NCBI RefSeq assembly: GCF_003986935.1
Contig: NZ_RJZE01000007.1
Span: 186,001 to 250,000 of the forward strand
Direction of reading: 5' to 3'
Origin: Paraburkholderia kururiensis JCM 10599 = LMG 19447
GTDB lineage: Bacteria > Pseudomonadota > Gammaproteobacteria > Burkholderiales > Burkholderiaceae
DNA length: 64,000 bases
Both the position numbers and the translations under genes were made by a program. Below the pieces are notes generated by a model that saw only the letters and a list, made by a program, of their open reading frames with translations, was not told the origin of the DNA and did no database searches. Of this stretch, positions 45,771-53,042 are shown piece after piece. Every line of letters begins with the position of its first letter. Position 1 is the first letter of the stretch.

Positions 45771-46622
45771 ATGTATCCGCTGCCCGTCGAAAAGTGGAAG
45801 CCCGTCAATCGCGGCCTCTACAAGCTCACGCTACCCGTTGCGCTCGTCATCTGGCTCTTGCCGATGATCGCGGTGCTCGTCACTTCCGTGCGTTCTTCCG
45901 AGGAACTCAGCGAAGGCAACTACTGGGGGTGGCCGAAGCACATCACGTTGCTCGACAACTATCGCGAGGCGCTGACCACCTCGCCGATGCTTCACTACTT
46001 CTGGAACAGCGTGCTGATCACGGTGCCCGCGGCGGTGGGCGCCATCGCACTGGCCGCGATGGCGGGCTTTGCGCTTGCCACCTATCGCTTTCGCGGCAAC
46101 ACGGCGCTCTTCGCCACATTCGTGGCCGGCAACTTCGTGCCGATCCAGGTGCTGATGATTCCCGTGCGCGACCTTTCGCTCGCGTTGGGCGTGTTCAACA
46201 CGGTGCAGGGCTTGATCCTGTTTCATACGGCGTTTCAGACCGGCTTCTGCACGCTGTTCCTGCGCAACTTCATCAAGCAGTTGCCGTTCGAGCTGATCGA
46301 GGCCGCGCGCATCGAGGGCGCGGGCGAGTTGACGGTGTTCTTTCGCATCGTGCTGCCGCTGATCCGGCCCGCGCTCGCGGCGCTCGGCATCCTCGTCTTC
46401 ACGTTCGTCTGGAACGACTACTTCTGGGCGCTCTGCCTCACCCAGGGCGACGACGCAGCGCCCATCACCGTCGGCGTTGCGGCGCTCAAGGGGCAATGGA
46501 CGACGGCGTGGAACCTGGTGTCGGCGGGCTCGGTGCTCGCGGCGCTGCCTTCGGTCGCGATGTTCTTCGCCATGCAGAAGCACTTCGTGGCGGGGCTCAC
46601 GTTTGGGGCGACGAAGGGGTAG
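45771..46622 (+). CDS. Sugar ABC transporter permease, second subunit
   Basis: This 283-residue inner-membrane protein is of the MalG type, with six helices and the EAA loop (FELIEAARIEGAGELTVFFRIVLPLIRP). The short N-terminal cytoplasmic arm MYPLPVEKWKPVNRGLYK is typical. AAGGAGG lies 5 nt before ATG 45771. It completes the importer with the first permease, ATPase and receptor. It is the last gene of the galactoside operon. Confidence 0.93.
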   Translation: MYPLPVEKWKPVNRGLYKLTLPVALVIWLLPMIAVLVTSVRSSEELSEGNYWGWPKHITLLDNYREALTTSPMLHYFWNSVLITVPAAVGAIALAAMAGFALATYRFRGNTALFATFVAGNFVPIQVLMIPVRDLSLALGVFNTVQGLILFHTAFQTGFCTLFLRNFIKQLPFELIEAARIEGAGELTVFFRIVLPLIRPALAALGILVFTFVWNDYFWALCLTQGDDAAPITVGVAALKGQWTTAWNLVSAGSVLAALPSVAMFFAMQKHFVAGLTFGATKG

Positions 46623-46650
46623 GGGGTACCGGTTGTGCGCTGAAAAGCAT

Positions 46651-46672
46651 CGTATAAGAGGCGTATAAGGGG
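46651..46672 (+). repeat. 11-bp direct repeat in front of hipA
   Basis: CGTATAAGAGG (46651-46661) and CGTATAAGGGG (46662-46672) lie directly upstream of the palindrome. They may be part of the promoter or an additional binding site. Confidence 0.7.
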
Positions 46673-46683
46673 TAGATGGAGCA

Positions 46684-46709
46684 GTTGTGCTACATTTATG
46701 AAGCACAAC
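46684..46709. promoter_or_regulatory. Palindromic operator GTTGTGCT-N10-AGCACAAC before hipA
   Basis: Perfect 8-bp arms (46684-46691 and 46702-46709) flank an AT-rich centre (ACATTTATGA) that could include the -10. It ends 11 bp before ATG 46721. A further half-site GTTGTGC is at 46632-46638. This fits autoregulation by the HTH partner protein. Confidence 0.75.
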
Positions 46710-46720
46710 GGAGCCGCTTG

Positions 46721-48013
46721 ATGGATTGCACCCTACAGATATTCCTCGACGACCGCTGGGTGGATTGCGCCCAGATCGAACTCGACGGCCGACTTTGCCA
46801 ATGGAATTACCAGGTCATGTATGCCGTCGAGCATACGGATGCCTCGTTGTCTCTGGCCGAGCCGGTGGACATGGATATTCGCGCCGCCCGCACCATGCCC
46901 GCCTTCCTCTACGATCTGGTCCCGCAGGGCGCCGGTCGTCGGTTCCTGCTGGGCGAACTGGAACTCGCGGATGGCCCCGACGCAGATTTCCCGCTCATCT
47001 GCACGGGCGCGTTCAATCCGGTGGGCCGCATTCGGGTTGCCGAGGCGGTCCGCTACTTCGAGACGCACGTCGCGCGGCATCCGGCCTCGCGCGGCCTGCC
47101 GGGCCTCACCATGGACGACGTCATGGCCCGCAGCGCCGAATTCGCGGAACGGATGCGCCTGCACGGCATGTTGGGCACGGGCACCACGGGTGTGCAGGGC
47201 GCCGCGCCGAAATATCTGCTGACGCGCGACCGGGCGGGTCTGCTGCACGGCGATGCCGTACTGCCCGATGCCGATGCCACGCAGCACCTCATTGCGAAAT
47301 TGCCGCGTGGCAAGACGGCCGCCGACGAAAAGGTCCTGCGCAACGAGGCGGCGTATATGCGGGTGGCCGCCGCACTCGGTATTCGAACGCACGCGGATTT
47401 GCCGACGCTGCATGGCGACGTGCTGCTGATTCCGCGCTTTGACCGGATCGCCCGCAACGGGAGCGTCGTGCGTCTTCATCAGGAAAGCGTCGCGTCCATT
47501 CTGGGGTTGTCCGGCTTTGATCGGCGCCCGAGTCTGTTCGAGGTTGTCGCCGGCATTCGCCGTGTCGTGACCGATCCCGCGGCCGAGACGCTCGAATTCC
47601 TCAAGCGCGACGTGCTGAATCTCGCCATGCGCAACACCGACAATCACGCACGCAATACGGCGGTACAACTCGTCGACGGTACGGTCAGGCTCACGCCGTT
47701 GTTCGACTTCGCACCGATGTACCTGGACCCCGAAGGCGTGGCCCGCACGCTGCGGTGGTATCACCCGGACACCCAGGTCGAACTGGGGGAATGGGGCGAC
47801 GTTCTTGCCGCGCTGTCTCTACCTGACGATGAGCGCCGCGCACTCGCCCGCGCAATGAGCCGATTCGGCGCGCAGCTCGAGCGCCTCGCCGGCATCATGG
47901 AAAAGCACGGCGTCGATCACGACATCGTCGAATTCCTGACGCCGTCCATCGACGCGCAGGTCCGGCAACTCAAAGCGCTTCAACCGCCGGAGTCTCCCCA
48001 TGCCGCGCCGTAA
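46721..48013 (+). CDS. hipA: HipA-family serine/threonine kinase (toxin)
   Basis: This is a 430-residue kinase. The HipA N-terminal domain (LCQWNYQVMYAVEHTDASLS, FLYDLVPQGAGRRFLLG) is followed by the loop GTGTTGVQGAAPKYLLT, the catalytic loop LAMRNTDNHARNTAVQL near residue 305 and the metal-binding DFAPMY near residue 328. HipA kinases phosphorylate aminoacyl-tRNA synthetases and promote persistence. ATG 46721 (MDCTLQIFL) is preferred; the frame is open to 46676, which would cross the operator. The HTH partner gene overlaps its end by 14 bp. Confidence 0.9.
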   Translation: MDCTLQIFLDDRWVDCAQIELDGRLCQWNYQVMYAVEHTDASLSLAEPVDMDIRAARTMPAFLYDLVPQGAGRRFLLGELELADGPDADFPLICTGAFNPVGRIRVAEAVRYFETHVARHPASRGLPGLTMDDVMARSAEFAERMRLHGMLGTGTTGVQGAAPKYLLTRDRAGLLHGDAVLPDADATQHLIAKLPRGKTAADEKVLRNEAAYMRVAAALGIRTHADLPTLHGDVLLIPRFDRIARNGSVVRLHQESVASILGLSGFDRRPSLFEVVAGIRRVVTDPAAETLEFLKRDVLNLAMRNTDNHARNTAVQLVDGTVRLTPLFDFAPMYLDPEGVARTLRWYHPDTQVELGEWGDVLAALSLPDDERRALARAMSRFGAQLERLAGIMEKHGVDHDIVEFLTPSIDAQVRQLKALQPPESPHAAP

Positions 48014-48293
48014 CCCGCCGACCCGTGACGAGCAGAACGCGCTGCGTCGCGCGTTCTACGAAAGCATCGAGCGCGGCGATATGAGCATTGCCGAGACCAT
48101 GAAAACGATGCGCGAGATGACGGGTCTCACGCAGGAAGAATTCGCCGCGCACCGGGGCGTGAGCCGTCGGGTGATTCAGGACATCGAGCGCGGCACCGGC
48201 AACCCGACCGTCGAATCGCTCAATAGCATTGCGAAGCTTTTCGGCCTGCAAGTCGGGTTCGTTCCGATCCGGCGAAAGGTCCCGGCCTCGTAG
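48000..48293 (+). CDS. HipB-like HTH antitoxin
   Basis: This 97-residue XRE-type DNA-binding protein begins with 30 helical residues, then the HTH MREMTGLTQEEFAAHRGVSRR and TGNPTVESLNSIAKLFGLQV. It overlaps hipA by 14 bp and lies downstream of it, the reverse of the classical hipB-hipA order. It probably binds the palindrome at 46684-46709 and neutralises the kinase. Confidence 0.87.
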   Translation: MPRRNPPTRDEQNALRRAFYESIERGDMSIAETMKTMREMTGLTQEEFAAHRGVSRRVIQDIERGTGNPTVESLNSIAKLFGLQVGFVPIRRKVPAS

Positions 48294-48317
48294 GGCCGCA
48301 GTCCACCGCACTCCACC

Positions 48318-48334
48318 GTTAAGAAAGCGGTAAG
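48318..48334 (+). promoter_or_regulatory. Candidate response-regulator direct repeat GTTAAG-N5-GGTAAG
   Basis: Two related hexamers are spaced with an 11-bp period, the layout used by OmpR-family regulators; read on the minus strand it resembles the PmrA/QseB-type box CTTAAN-N5-CTTAAN. It lies 44 bp before the shp start, and the operon encodes such a regulator. Binding is inferred. Confidence 0.4.
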
Positions 48335-48377
48335 GAACCCTGCCGAACATGGGAGGCATCCACTGGGAGAACCCACG

Positions 48378-48851
48378 ATGCCGACCTTCGGAAGTCCTCG
48401 CCCATCTCGCGTGATGCACGCGCTGCGTGTCCGCACGGGCATCGCAAACGCAACGGCAATAGCGGCCATCACCGCCATCGCCACGCTCGCCGCCGCCACG
48501 CTGGCCCCGCAGGCGCATGCCGAGACCCCGGCGCAAATCCTCAGCGGTTATGCCGCGCAAGCCGGCACGGCACCCGTGCCCGCGCGCGGCCAGCAGTTCT
48601 TCACGAGCCGGCACGGGCACGAATGGGCCTGTGCGAGCTGCCACGGCGCCATGCCCACCGGCAACGGCCAGCATGCGGCCACCGGCAAGACCATCGCGCC
48701 GCTGGCACCGGGCTTCAATCCCGCGCGCTTCACCGATACCGCGAAAGTCGAGAAGTGGTTTCGCCGGAATTGCGGCGACGTCGTGGGCCGCGAATGCACC
48801 GCCGCCGAAAAGGCCGATGTGCTGAGCTGGTTGATATCGATCAAACCCTGA
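48378..48851 (+). CDS. SHP-type monoheme cytochrome c (DUF1924)
   Basis: This 157-residue exported cytochrome has a signal peptide of about 48 residues and one heme site CASCH near residue 85. The C-terminal segment KWFRRNCGDVVGRECTAAEKADVLSWL in outline matches sphaeroides heme protein, in which the Asn of RRNC (here near residue 131) is a heme ligand displaced on binding O2 or NO, and two Cys form a disulfide. SHP is reduced by the diheme cytochrome encoded next. GGGAGAA precedes the start. The operon is shp-dhc-cyt b plus a two-component system. Confidence 0.88.
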   Translation: MPTFGSPRPSRVMHALRVRTGIANATAIAAITAIATLAAATLAPQAHAETPAQILSGYAAQAGTAPVPARGQQFFTSRHGHEWACASCHGAMPTGNGQHAATGKTIAPLAPGFNPARFTDTAKVEKWFRRNCGDVVGRECTAAEKADVLSWLISIKP

Positions 48852-48895
48852 CCGGCCGGCCAACCGTATACCGGTCCAATCGAGGAGACAGGCAC

Positions 48896-49408
48896 ATGGA
48901 TTTTCCATTCCCGCTTGCAGCGCGTACTGCGCGTCCTGCCGTCGCTCGTGCGCTGGCCGCCGTCGCCATGACGGCGCTCGCTGGCTTTGCTTTCGCAGAC
49001 GACGAACCCTACGTGAGCGCCGTGGCGCCCCTGCCCAAGTACCAGCAGGAATGCGCGGCATGCCATATCGCCTATCCGCCCGGCATGCTGCCCGCGCAGT
49101 CGTGGCAGCACATTCTCGGCAACCTCGAGCATCACTTCGGCACCAATGCGTCGCTCGACGCGGCCTCCGTCAAGCAGATCGAAGGCTGGCTCGTGGCGCA
49201 TGCCGCGCAGGGCGGCACGGCGGCGAAGGCGCCGCCCGAGGACCGCATCACCCGCAGCCGCTGGTTCGCCGCCGCGCACGACGAAGTGTCGCCCTCGGTG
49301 TGGCGGCTTGCCGCGGTGAAGAGCCCGTCCAACTGCGCCGCGTGTCACCGGCGTGCAGATCAGGGGAATTTCGATGAACGATACATCCGCATCCCGTATG
49401 GAAAATGA
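48896..49408 (+). CDS. Diheme cytochrome c (DHC), partner of SHP
   Basis: The 170-residue exported protein has a signal peptide ending GFAFAD and two heme sites, QECAACHIAYPPGMLP near residue 55 and NCAACHRRAD near residue 150. The first region, with AQSWQHILGNLEHHFG, matches DHC proteins that shuttle electrons to SHP. CGAGGAGACA precedes ATG 48896. The 3' end overlaps the cytochrome b start by 35 bp. Confidence 0.9.
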   Translation: MDFPFPLAARTARPAVARALAAVAMTALAGFAFADDEPYVSAVAPLPKYQQECAACHIAYPPGMLPAQSWQHILGNLEHHFGTNASLDAASVKQIEGWLVAHAAQGGTAAKAPPEDRITRSRWFAAAHDEVSPSVWRLAAVKSPSNCAACHRRADQGNFDERYIRIPYGK

Positions 49409-50156
49409 GTCCATGTCGCCGGCCGACGGCACTTCTGCGAGCGGGCGTCCCGCCGGCACCGTCCGCATTCTGGTCTGGGACGCGCCCGTGCGCGTCTTCC
49501 ACTGGCTGATGGTGGTCTCGTTCGCGCTCGCCTGGCTCACGGCGGAAAGCGAACGGTGGCGCCTCGTGCACGTCACGCTCGGCTACACGATGGTGGGCCT
49601 CGTCGCGTTCCGGCTGATCTGGGGGCTCGCCGGCACGCGCTACGCGCGGTTTGCCGCGTTCGTGCGGGCGCCGGGCGCGGTGGTGCGGTATCTCGCGAGT
49701 CTGGTGAAGCGGCACCCGGAGCCGCATGTCGGGCACAACCCTGCGGGCGCTGTCGCGATCGTGGTCATGCTGCTGCTGACGCTTGCGATCGGCGCCACGG
49801 GCTGGGCCGCCTACAACGACGTGGGCGGCGAAGCCTTCGCGGAACTGCACGAGGGCGCGGCCAACGCGATGCTCGCGCTGGTGGCCATTCACGTGGCGGC
49901 GGTCCTCGTGAGCAGTGTCTTGCACCGCGAGAACCTGGTTCGTTCGATGGTGACGGGATACAAGTCCGGGCGCGTGCGCGACGGCATTCGCAGCGCGCGA
50001 TGGGGCGTGGCTGCGCTCCTGATCGTCGCCGTGCTCGCGTGGTGGGGGTCGCAATGGCAGGCGGCGCCGCGGTCAGGCGCATCGTTGACGGAGCCTGCGG
50101 CGGGCGCCGTGCATCGGTCGGGCCAGGGCAACGATAGCGATCACGACAGCGATTGA
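49374..50156 (+). CDS. Cytochrome b561-type membrane protein of the SHP/DHC operon
   Basis: This 260-residue inner-membrane cytochrome has four helices. The family pattern VWDAPVRVFHWLMVVSFAL provides the first heme histidine, HVTLGYTMVGLVAFRLIWG the next, and LHEGAANAMLALVAIHVAAV the last pair. GHNPAGA is the conserved loop. It probably takes electrons from quinol and passes them to DHC. ATG 49374 lies within the dhc 3' end and follows AGGGGA. The C-terminus is Asp/Ser-rich. Confidence 0.9.
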   Translation: MNDTSASRMENESMSPADGTSASGRPAGTVRILVWDAPVRVFHWLMVVSFALAWLTAESERWRLVHVTLGYTMVGLVAFRLIWGLAGTRYARFAAFVRAPGAVVRYLASLVKRHPEPHVGHNPAGAVAIVVMLLLTLAIGATGWAAYNDVGGEAFAELHEGAANAMLALVAIHVAAVLVSSVLHRENLVRSMVTGYKSGRVRDGIRSARWGVAALLIVAVLAWWGSQWQAAPRSGASLTEPAAGAVHRSGQGNDSDHDSD

Positions 50157-50186
50157 TTCGTGAGCATCACGCGACTCACGCGACTC

Positions 50187-50213
50187 ACGAGAAACACGAG
50201 AAACACGAGAAAC
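50187..50213 (+). repeat. 9-bp tandem repeat ACGAGAAAC x3 before the response regulator
   Basis: Three exact units are followed by a partial one. In the response-regulator frame they encode His-Glu-Lys repeats, if a TTG at 50153 is used as start. Otherwise they are the untranslated leader. Confidence 0.9.
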
Positions 50214-50227
50214 ACGAAAGGGCCCTG

Positions 50228-50908
50228 TTGGACGTGCGCATCCTGCTGATAGAAGACGATCCCCTGCTGGGCGACGGCATTCGCGCCGGCTTGCGCCAGC
50301 AGGGTTTCCAGGTGGACTGGGTCCGCGACGGCGACGCGGCGCAGCGCGAGCTGCGCGCGCATCCGTATGCGGCGGCAGTGCTCGACCTCGGCCTGCCGCG
50401 CATGGATGGGCTGGAAGTGCTGCGCGTGGCGCGCGATGCGGGCGTGGAGCTGCCCATTCTCGTTCTGACCGCACGCGATGCCGTGCCGGATCGCATCCGC
50501 GGACTCAATGCCGGCGCAGACGACTACGTGGTGAAGCCCGTCGATCTGCACGAACTGGCGGCCCGTCTGCATGCGCTCGTGCGCCGTGCACACGGCCGGC
50601 CCGGCGAGCGGCTCGAAGCGCAGGACATCGTGCTCGAGCCCGCCTCTCGCACGGTGTATCGCGCGGGTGTGCCGGTGGCGCTCGCCACCCGCGAGTTCGA
50701 CCTGCTGCACGTGCTCATGCTCAACGCGGGGCGCGTGCTTTCGCGCGAGCAGATCGAGCAGCATCTCTACAGCTGGGGCCAGGAAGTGGAGAGCAACGCC
50801 GTGGAGGTGCACGTGCATCGCTTGAGAAGCAAGCTGGGCAGCGACCTGATCCGCACCGTGCGCGGCGTGGGCTACGTGCTGCTGCGCGAACCCACGGGGC
50901 CGGCATGA
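50228..50908 (+). CDS. OmpR-family response regulator (QseB/PmrA-like)
   Basis: This is a DNA-binding regulator of about 226 residues. The receiver begins VRILLIEDDPLLGDGI; the phosphoacceptor Asp is in AVLDLGLPRMDGLEVL; the conserved Lys is in DDYVVKPVDL. The winged helix has LATREFDLLHVLMLNAGRVLSREQIEQHLY in outline and ends RLRSKLGSDLIRTVRGVGYVL. There is no good ATG: TTG 50228 or GTG 50234 are plausible, and the frame is open back to TTG 50153 through the HEK repeat. It overlaps the kinase gene by 4 bp. Confidence 0.92.
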   Translation: MDVRILLIEDDPLLGDGIRAGLRQQGFQVDWVRDGDAAQRELRAHPYAAAVLDLGLPRMDGLEVLRVARDAGVELPILVLTARDAVPDRIRGLNAGADDYVVKPVDLHELAARLHALVRRAHGRPGERLEAQDIVLEPASRTVYRAGVPVALATREFDLLHVLMLNAGRVLSREQIEQHLYSWGQEVESNAVEVHVHRLRSKLGSDLIRTVRGVGYVLLREPTGPA

Positions 50909-52290
50909 CCCGGCCGCGCTCGCTCCAGGGCCAGCTGCTCCTGCTCGTTGCCGGCGTGCTGCTCGCCGTGTGGCTGGTGGCCGCTGCCTTCACCTGGCAC
51001 GATGCGCGGCACGAGATCGACGAACTGCTCGACAGCCATCTCGCCCAGGCCGCGGCGTTGCTCGTCATGCAGGAGACCCGCGCCGTGGACGACGACGAAG
51101 ACGCCATGGACGCGCCCACCCTGCATCCCTATGCGCCCAAGGTGGCGTTCCAGGTGTTCCACGAGGGGCGGCTCGGGCTGCGCTCCGCGAACGCGCCCAC
51201 CGAGCCGATGATGAGCGCCGGCCGCTCGCATGCGGCGGGCTTTTCCACCGTGCGCATCGACGGCAAGACCTGGCGCGTGTTTGCCGCGCGCGGCGTGCAG
51301 CACGACGTCGAGGTCTACGTGGGCGAGCAGGTGGATTCGCGCCGGGCGATTCTGCTGGCCGTGATGCGCGGCGCCTTCTGGCCGATGGCGCTGGCGTTGC
51401 CCGTGCTCCTGCTCGCCACGTGGTGGGCTGTGCGGCGCGGCGCGAAGCCGCTGCGGGAGTTGGGCAGCACGCTCGCGCGGCGCGATCCGCGCGCGCTCGA
51501 CGCCGTGCGCATGCAGCATGCGCCGCTCGAAATGGTGCCGCTGCTCGATGCGCTGAACCGCCTCTTCGATCGCATTCGCGCCGTGCTGGACGCCGAACGG
51601 CGCTTCACCGCCGACGCCGCGCACGAACTGCGCACGCCCATCGCGGCGATCAAGGCGCAGGCCCAGGTGGCGATGGCCGAAGACAACCTCGAGTTGCGCC
51701 GGCATGCACTGGGCCGCTTGCTGGAGGGCTGCGACCGCGCGGCTCACCTCGTCGATCAATTGCTGTTGCTCTCGCGCCTCGAAGCCGGCGCGCCGATGGA
51801 TACCGCCGAGGTCGCGCTGCCCGCGCTCGCGCAGCAAGTGGTGGCCGACATTGCGCCGCAGGCGCTCGGCAAGCGCCAGCAACTCGAACTGGAGGCGAGC
51901 GATGCCTGCGCGGTCGAGGGCAACGAGGTGCTGCTCGCGTCGCTGATCCGCAATCTCGTGGACAACGCGGTGCGCTACAGCCCCGCGCTTGCGCACATTG
52001 CCGTGTGGGTGCGCAGGCGTGGCGAGCGCGTGGTGCTGGGTGTGGAAGACAGCGGCCCGGGGCTTGCCGACGAACAACTCGAGCGCCTGGGCGAGCGGTT
52101 CTTTCGCGGTGGTTTCTCGGAGGAGGAGGCCGCCGCGCCGAGCGGTAGCGGGCTCGGCTGGTCTATCGTGCGGCGTGTTGCCGCCGTGCACGGCGCGCAG
52201 GTCGAGGTGGGGCGCTCCGCGGCGCTGGGCGGGTTGCGCGTGACGGTGTCGTTGCCGCGCGCCCGTTCAGGAGATTCGGTGCGCCGCTGA
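50905..52290 (+). CDS. Sensor histidine kinase (QseC-like)
   Basis: The 461-residue membrane kinase has two membrane segments (LLLLVAGVLLAVWLVAAAF and GAFWPMALALPVLLLATWW) enclosing a periplasmic domain of about 130 residues. The H-box is FTADAAHELRTPIAAIKAQA; the N-box is LIRNLVDNAVRYSP; G-boxes are EDSGPGLAD and SGSGLGWSIV. It is coupled to the response regulator by an ATGA overlap. The signal is unknown; the operon context suggests redox or NO. Confidence 0.93.
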   Translation: MTRPRSLQGQLLLLVAGVLLAVWLVAAAFTWHDARHEIDELLDSHLAQAAALLVMQETRAVDDDEDAMDAPTLHPYAPKVAFQVFHEGRLGLRSANAPTEPMMSAGRSHAAGFSTVRIDGKTWRVFAARGVQHDVEVYVGEQVDSRRAILLAVMRGAFWPMALALPVLLLATWWAVRRGAKPLRELGSTLARRDPRALDAVRMQHAPLEMVPLLDALNRLFDRIRAVLDAERRFTADAAHELRTPIAAIKAQAQVAMAEDNLELRRHALGRLLEGCDRAAHLVDQLLLLSRLEAGAPMDTAEVALPALAQQVVADIAPQALGKRQQLELEASDACAVEGNEVLLASLIRNLVDNAVRYSPALAHIAVWVRRRGERVVLGVEDSGPGLADEQLERLGERFFRGGFSEEEAAAPSGSGLGWSIVRRVAAVHGAQVEVGRSAALGGLRVTVSLPRARSGDSVRR

Positions 52291-52306
52291 CCGCTGTCGA
52301 GCGCCG

Positions 52307-52320
52307 TTGACATGTGTCAA
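52307..52320. promoter_or_regulatory. FNR/Anr-like box TTGACATGTGTCAA
   Basis: TTGAC-N4-GTCAA with perfect arms, directly after the kinase stop and 141 bp before the YtkA-like gene. It is followed by GCCC, as at the site near 54800. Confidence 0.6.
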
Positions 52321-52460
52321 GCCCCCAGCCTTCTTGCCGCGACAGCATGGAACCTGTGCGTCGCTCAGCGCCGGCACCTGCCATTGCAGCGTGCCGCTGT
52401 GGGCGACGAGGTCGCTACGAAGCAAGGGGCTTCGCGTCGCGACGCATCGATGGAGGCACC

Positions 52461-52937
52461 ATGCAAAAGTTTCGATTCCTGATGATTCCCGCGGTCGCAC
52501 TGTTCCTGGCCGCGTCGGTTTCCGCCCATGCGACCCAGTTGGACCGCAGCGTCACGAAGAACGGCATGACGATCCACTTCGGCATCGTGCCGGCCGAGCG
52601 TGCCCAGGCCGTGGAAGGCAGCGCCAGCGCGCCGACAGAGGCCGTTTCGGCGCCGGCGCGGGGTAGCTATCACCTCGTGGTCGCGTTGTACGACAAGGCC
52701 AGTGGCGCGCGCATCGACGATGCCGCGGTGACGGCGAAGGTGACGCGCCCAGGTCCGAAGTCGGGCCCCAAGGTGCAGGTCAAGGCGCTGCAGCCGTTAA
52801 AGGTCAACGACACGGTCACCTACGGCAACTACTTCGACATGCCGTGGCAAGGGCGCTATCGCATCGATCTGTCGATCAAGCGCAAGGACAGCATCGACGC
52901 GACGAAAGTGCGCGTGACCTACGATCAGCAGTTCTGA
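52461..52937 (+). CDS. YtkA-like periplasmic protein
   Basis: This 158-residue exported protein has a signal peptide (FLMIPAVALFLAASVSAHA) followed by SVTKNGMTIHFGIVPAER, HLVVALYDKASGARIDDAAV and YGNYFDMPWQGRYRIDLSI, a pattern close to YtkA/FixH-type immunoglobulin-like periplasmic proteins. Their roles include metal or oxidase maturation. ATG 52461 is preceded by GGAGG. The FNR-like box upstream suggests low-oxygen induction, separate from the SHP operon or as an internal promoter. Confidence 0.75.
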   Translation: MQKFRFLMIPAVALFLAASVSAHATQLDRSVTKNGMTIHFGIVPAERAQAVEGSASAPTEAVSAPARGSYHLVVALYDKASGARIDDAAVTAKVTRPGPKSGPKVQVKALQPLKVNDTVTYGNYFDMPWQGRYRIDLSIKRKDSIDATKVRVTYDQQF

Positions 52938-53042
52938 GGGCGCCACGCAGGCCGGGCCACGCGGGCCAGCGCGGGCGTCGATGGTTGTTTCAACGGCGCC
53001 TGCTGCAACGCTTCCGCTTCAACACGTGCTTCAACACCTGCT

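Noticed and set aside
50161..50219. Possible CRISPR array
   Set aside because: The repeats are 9 bp and directly abutting with no spacers.
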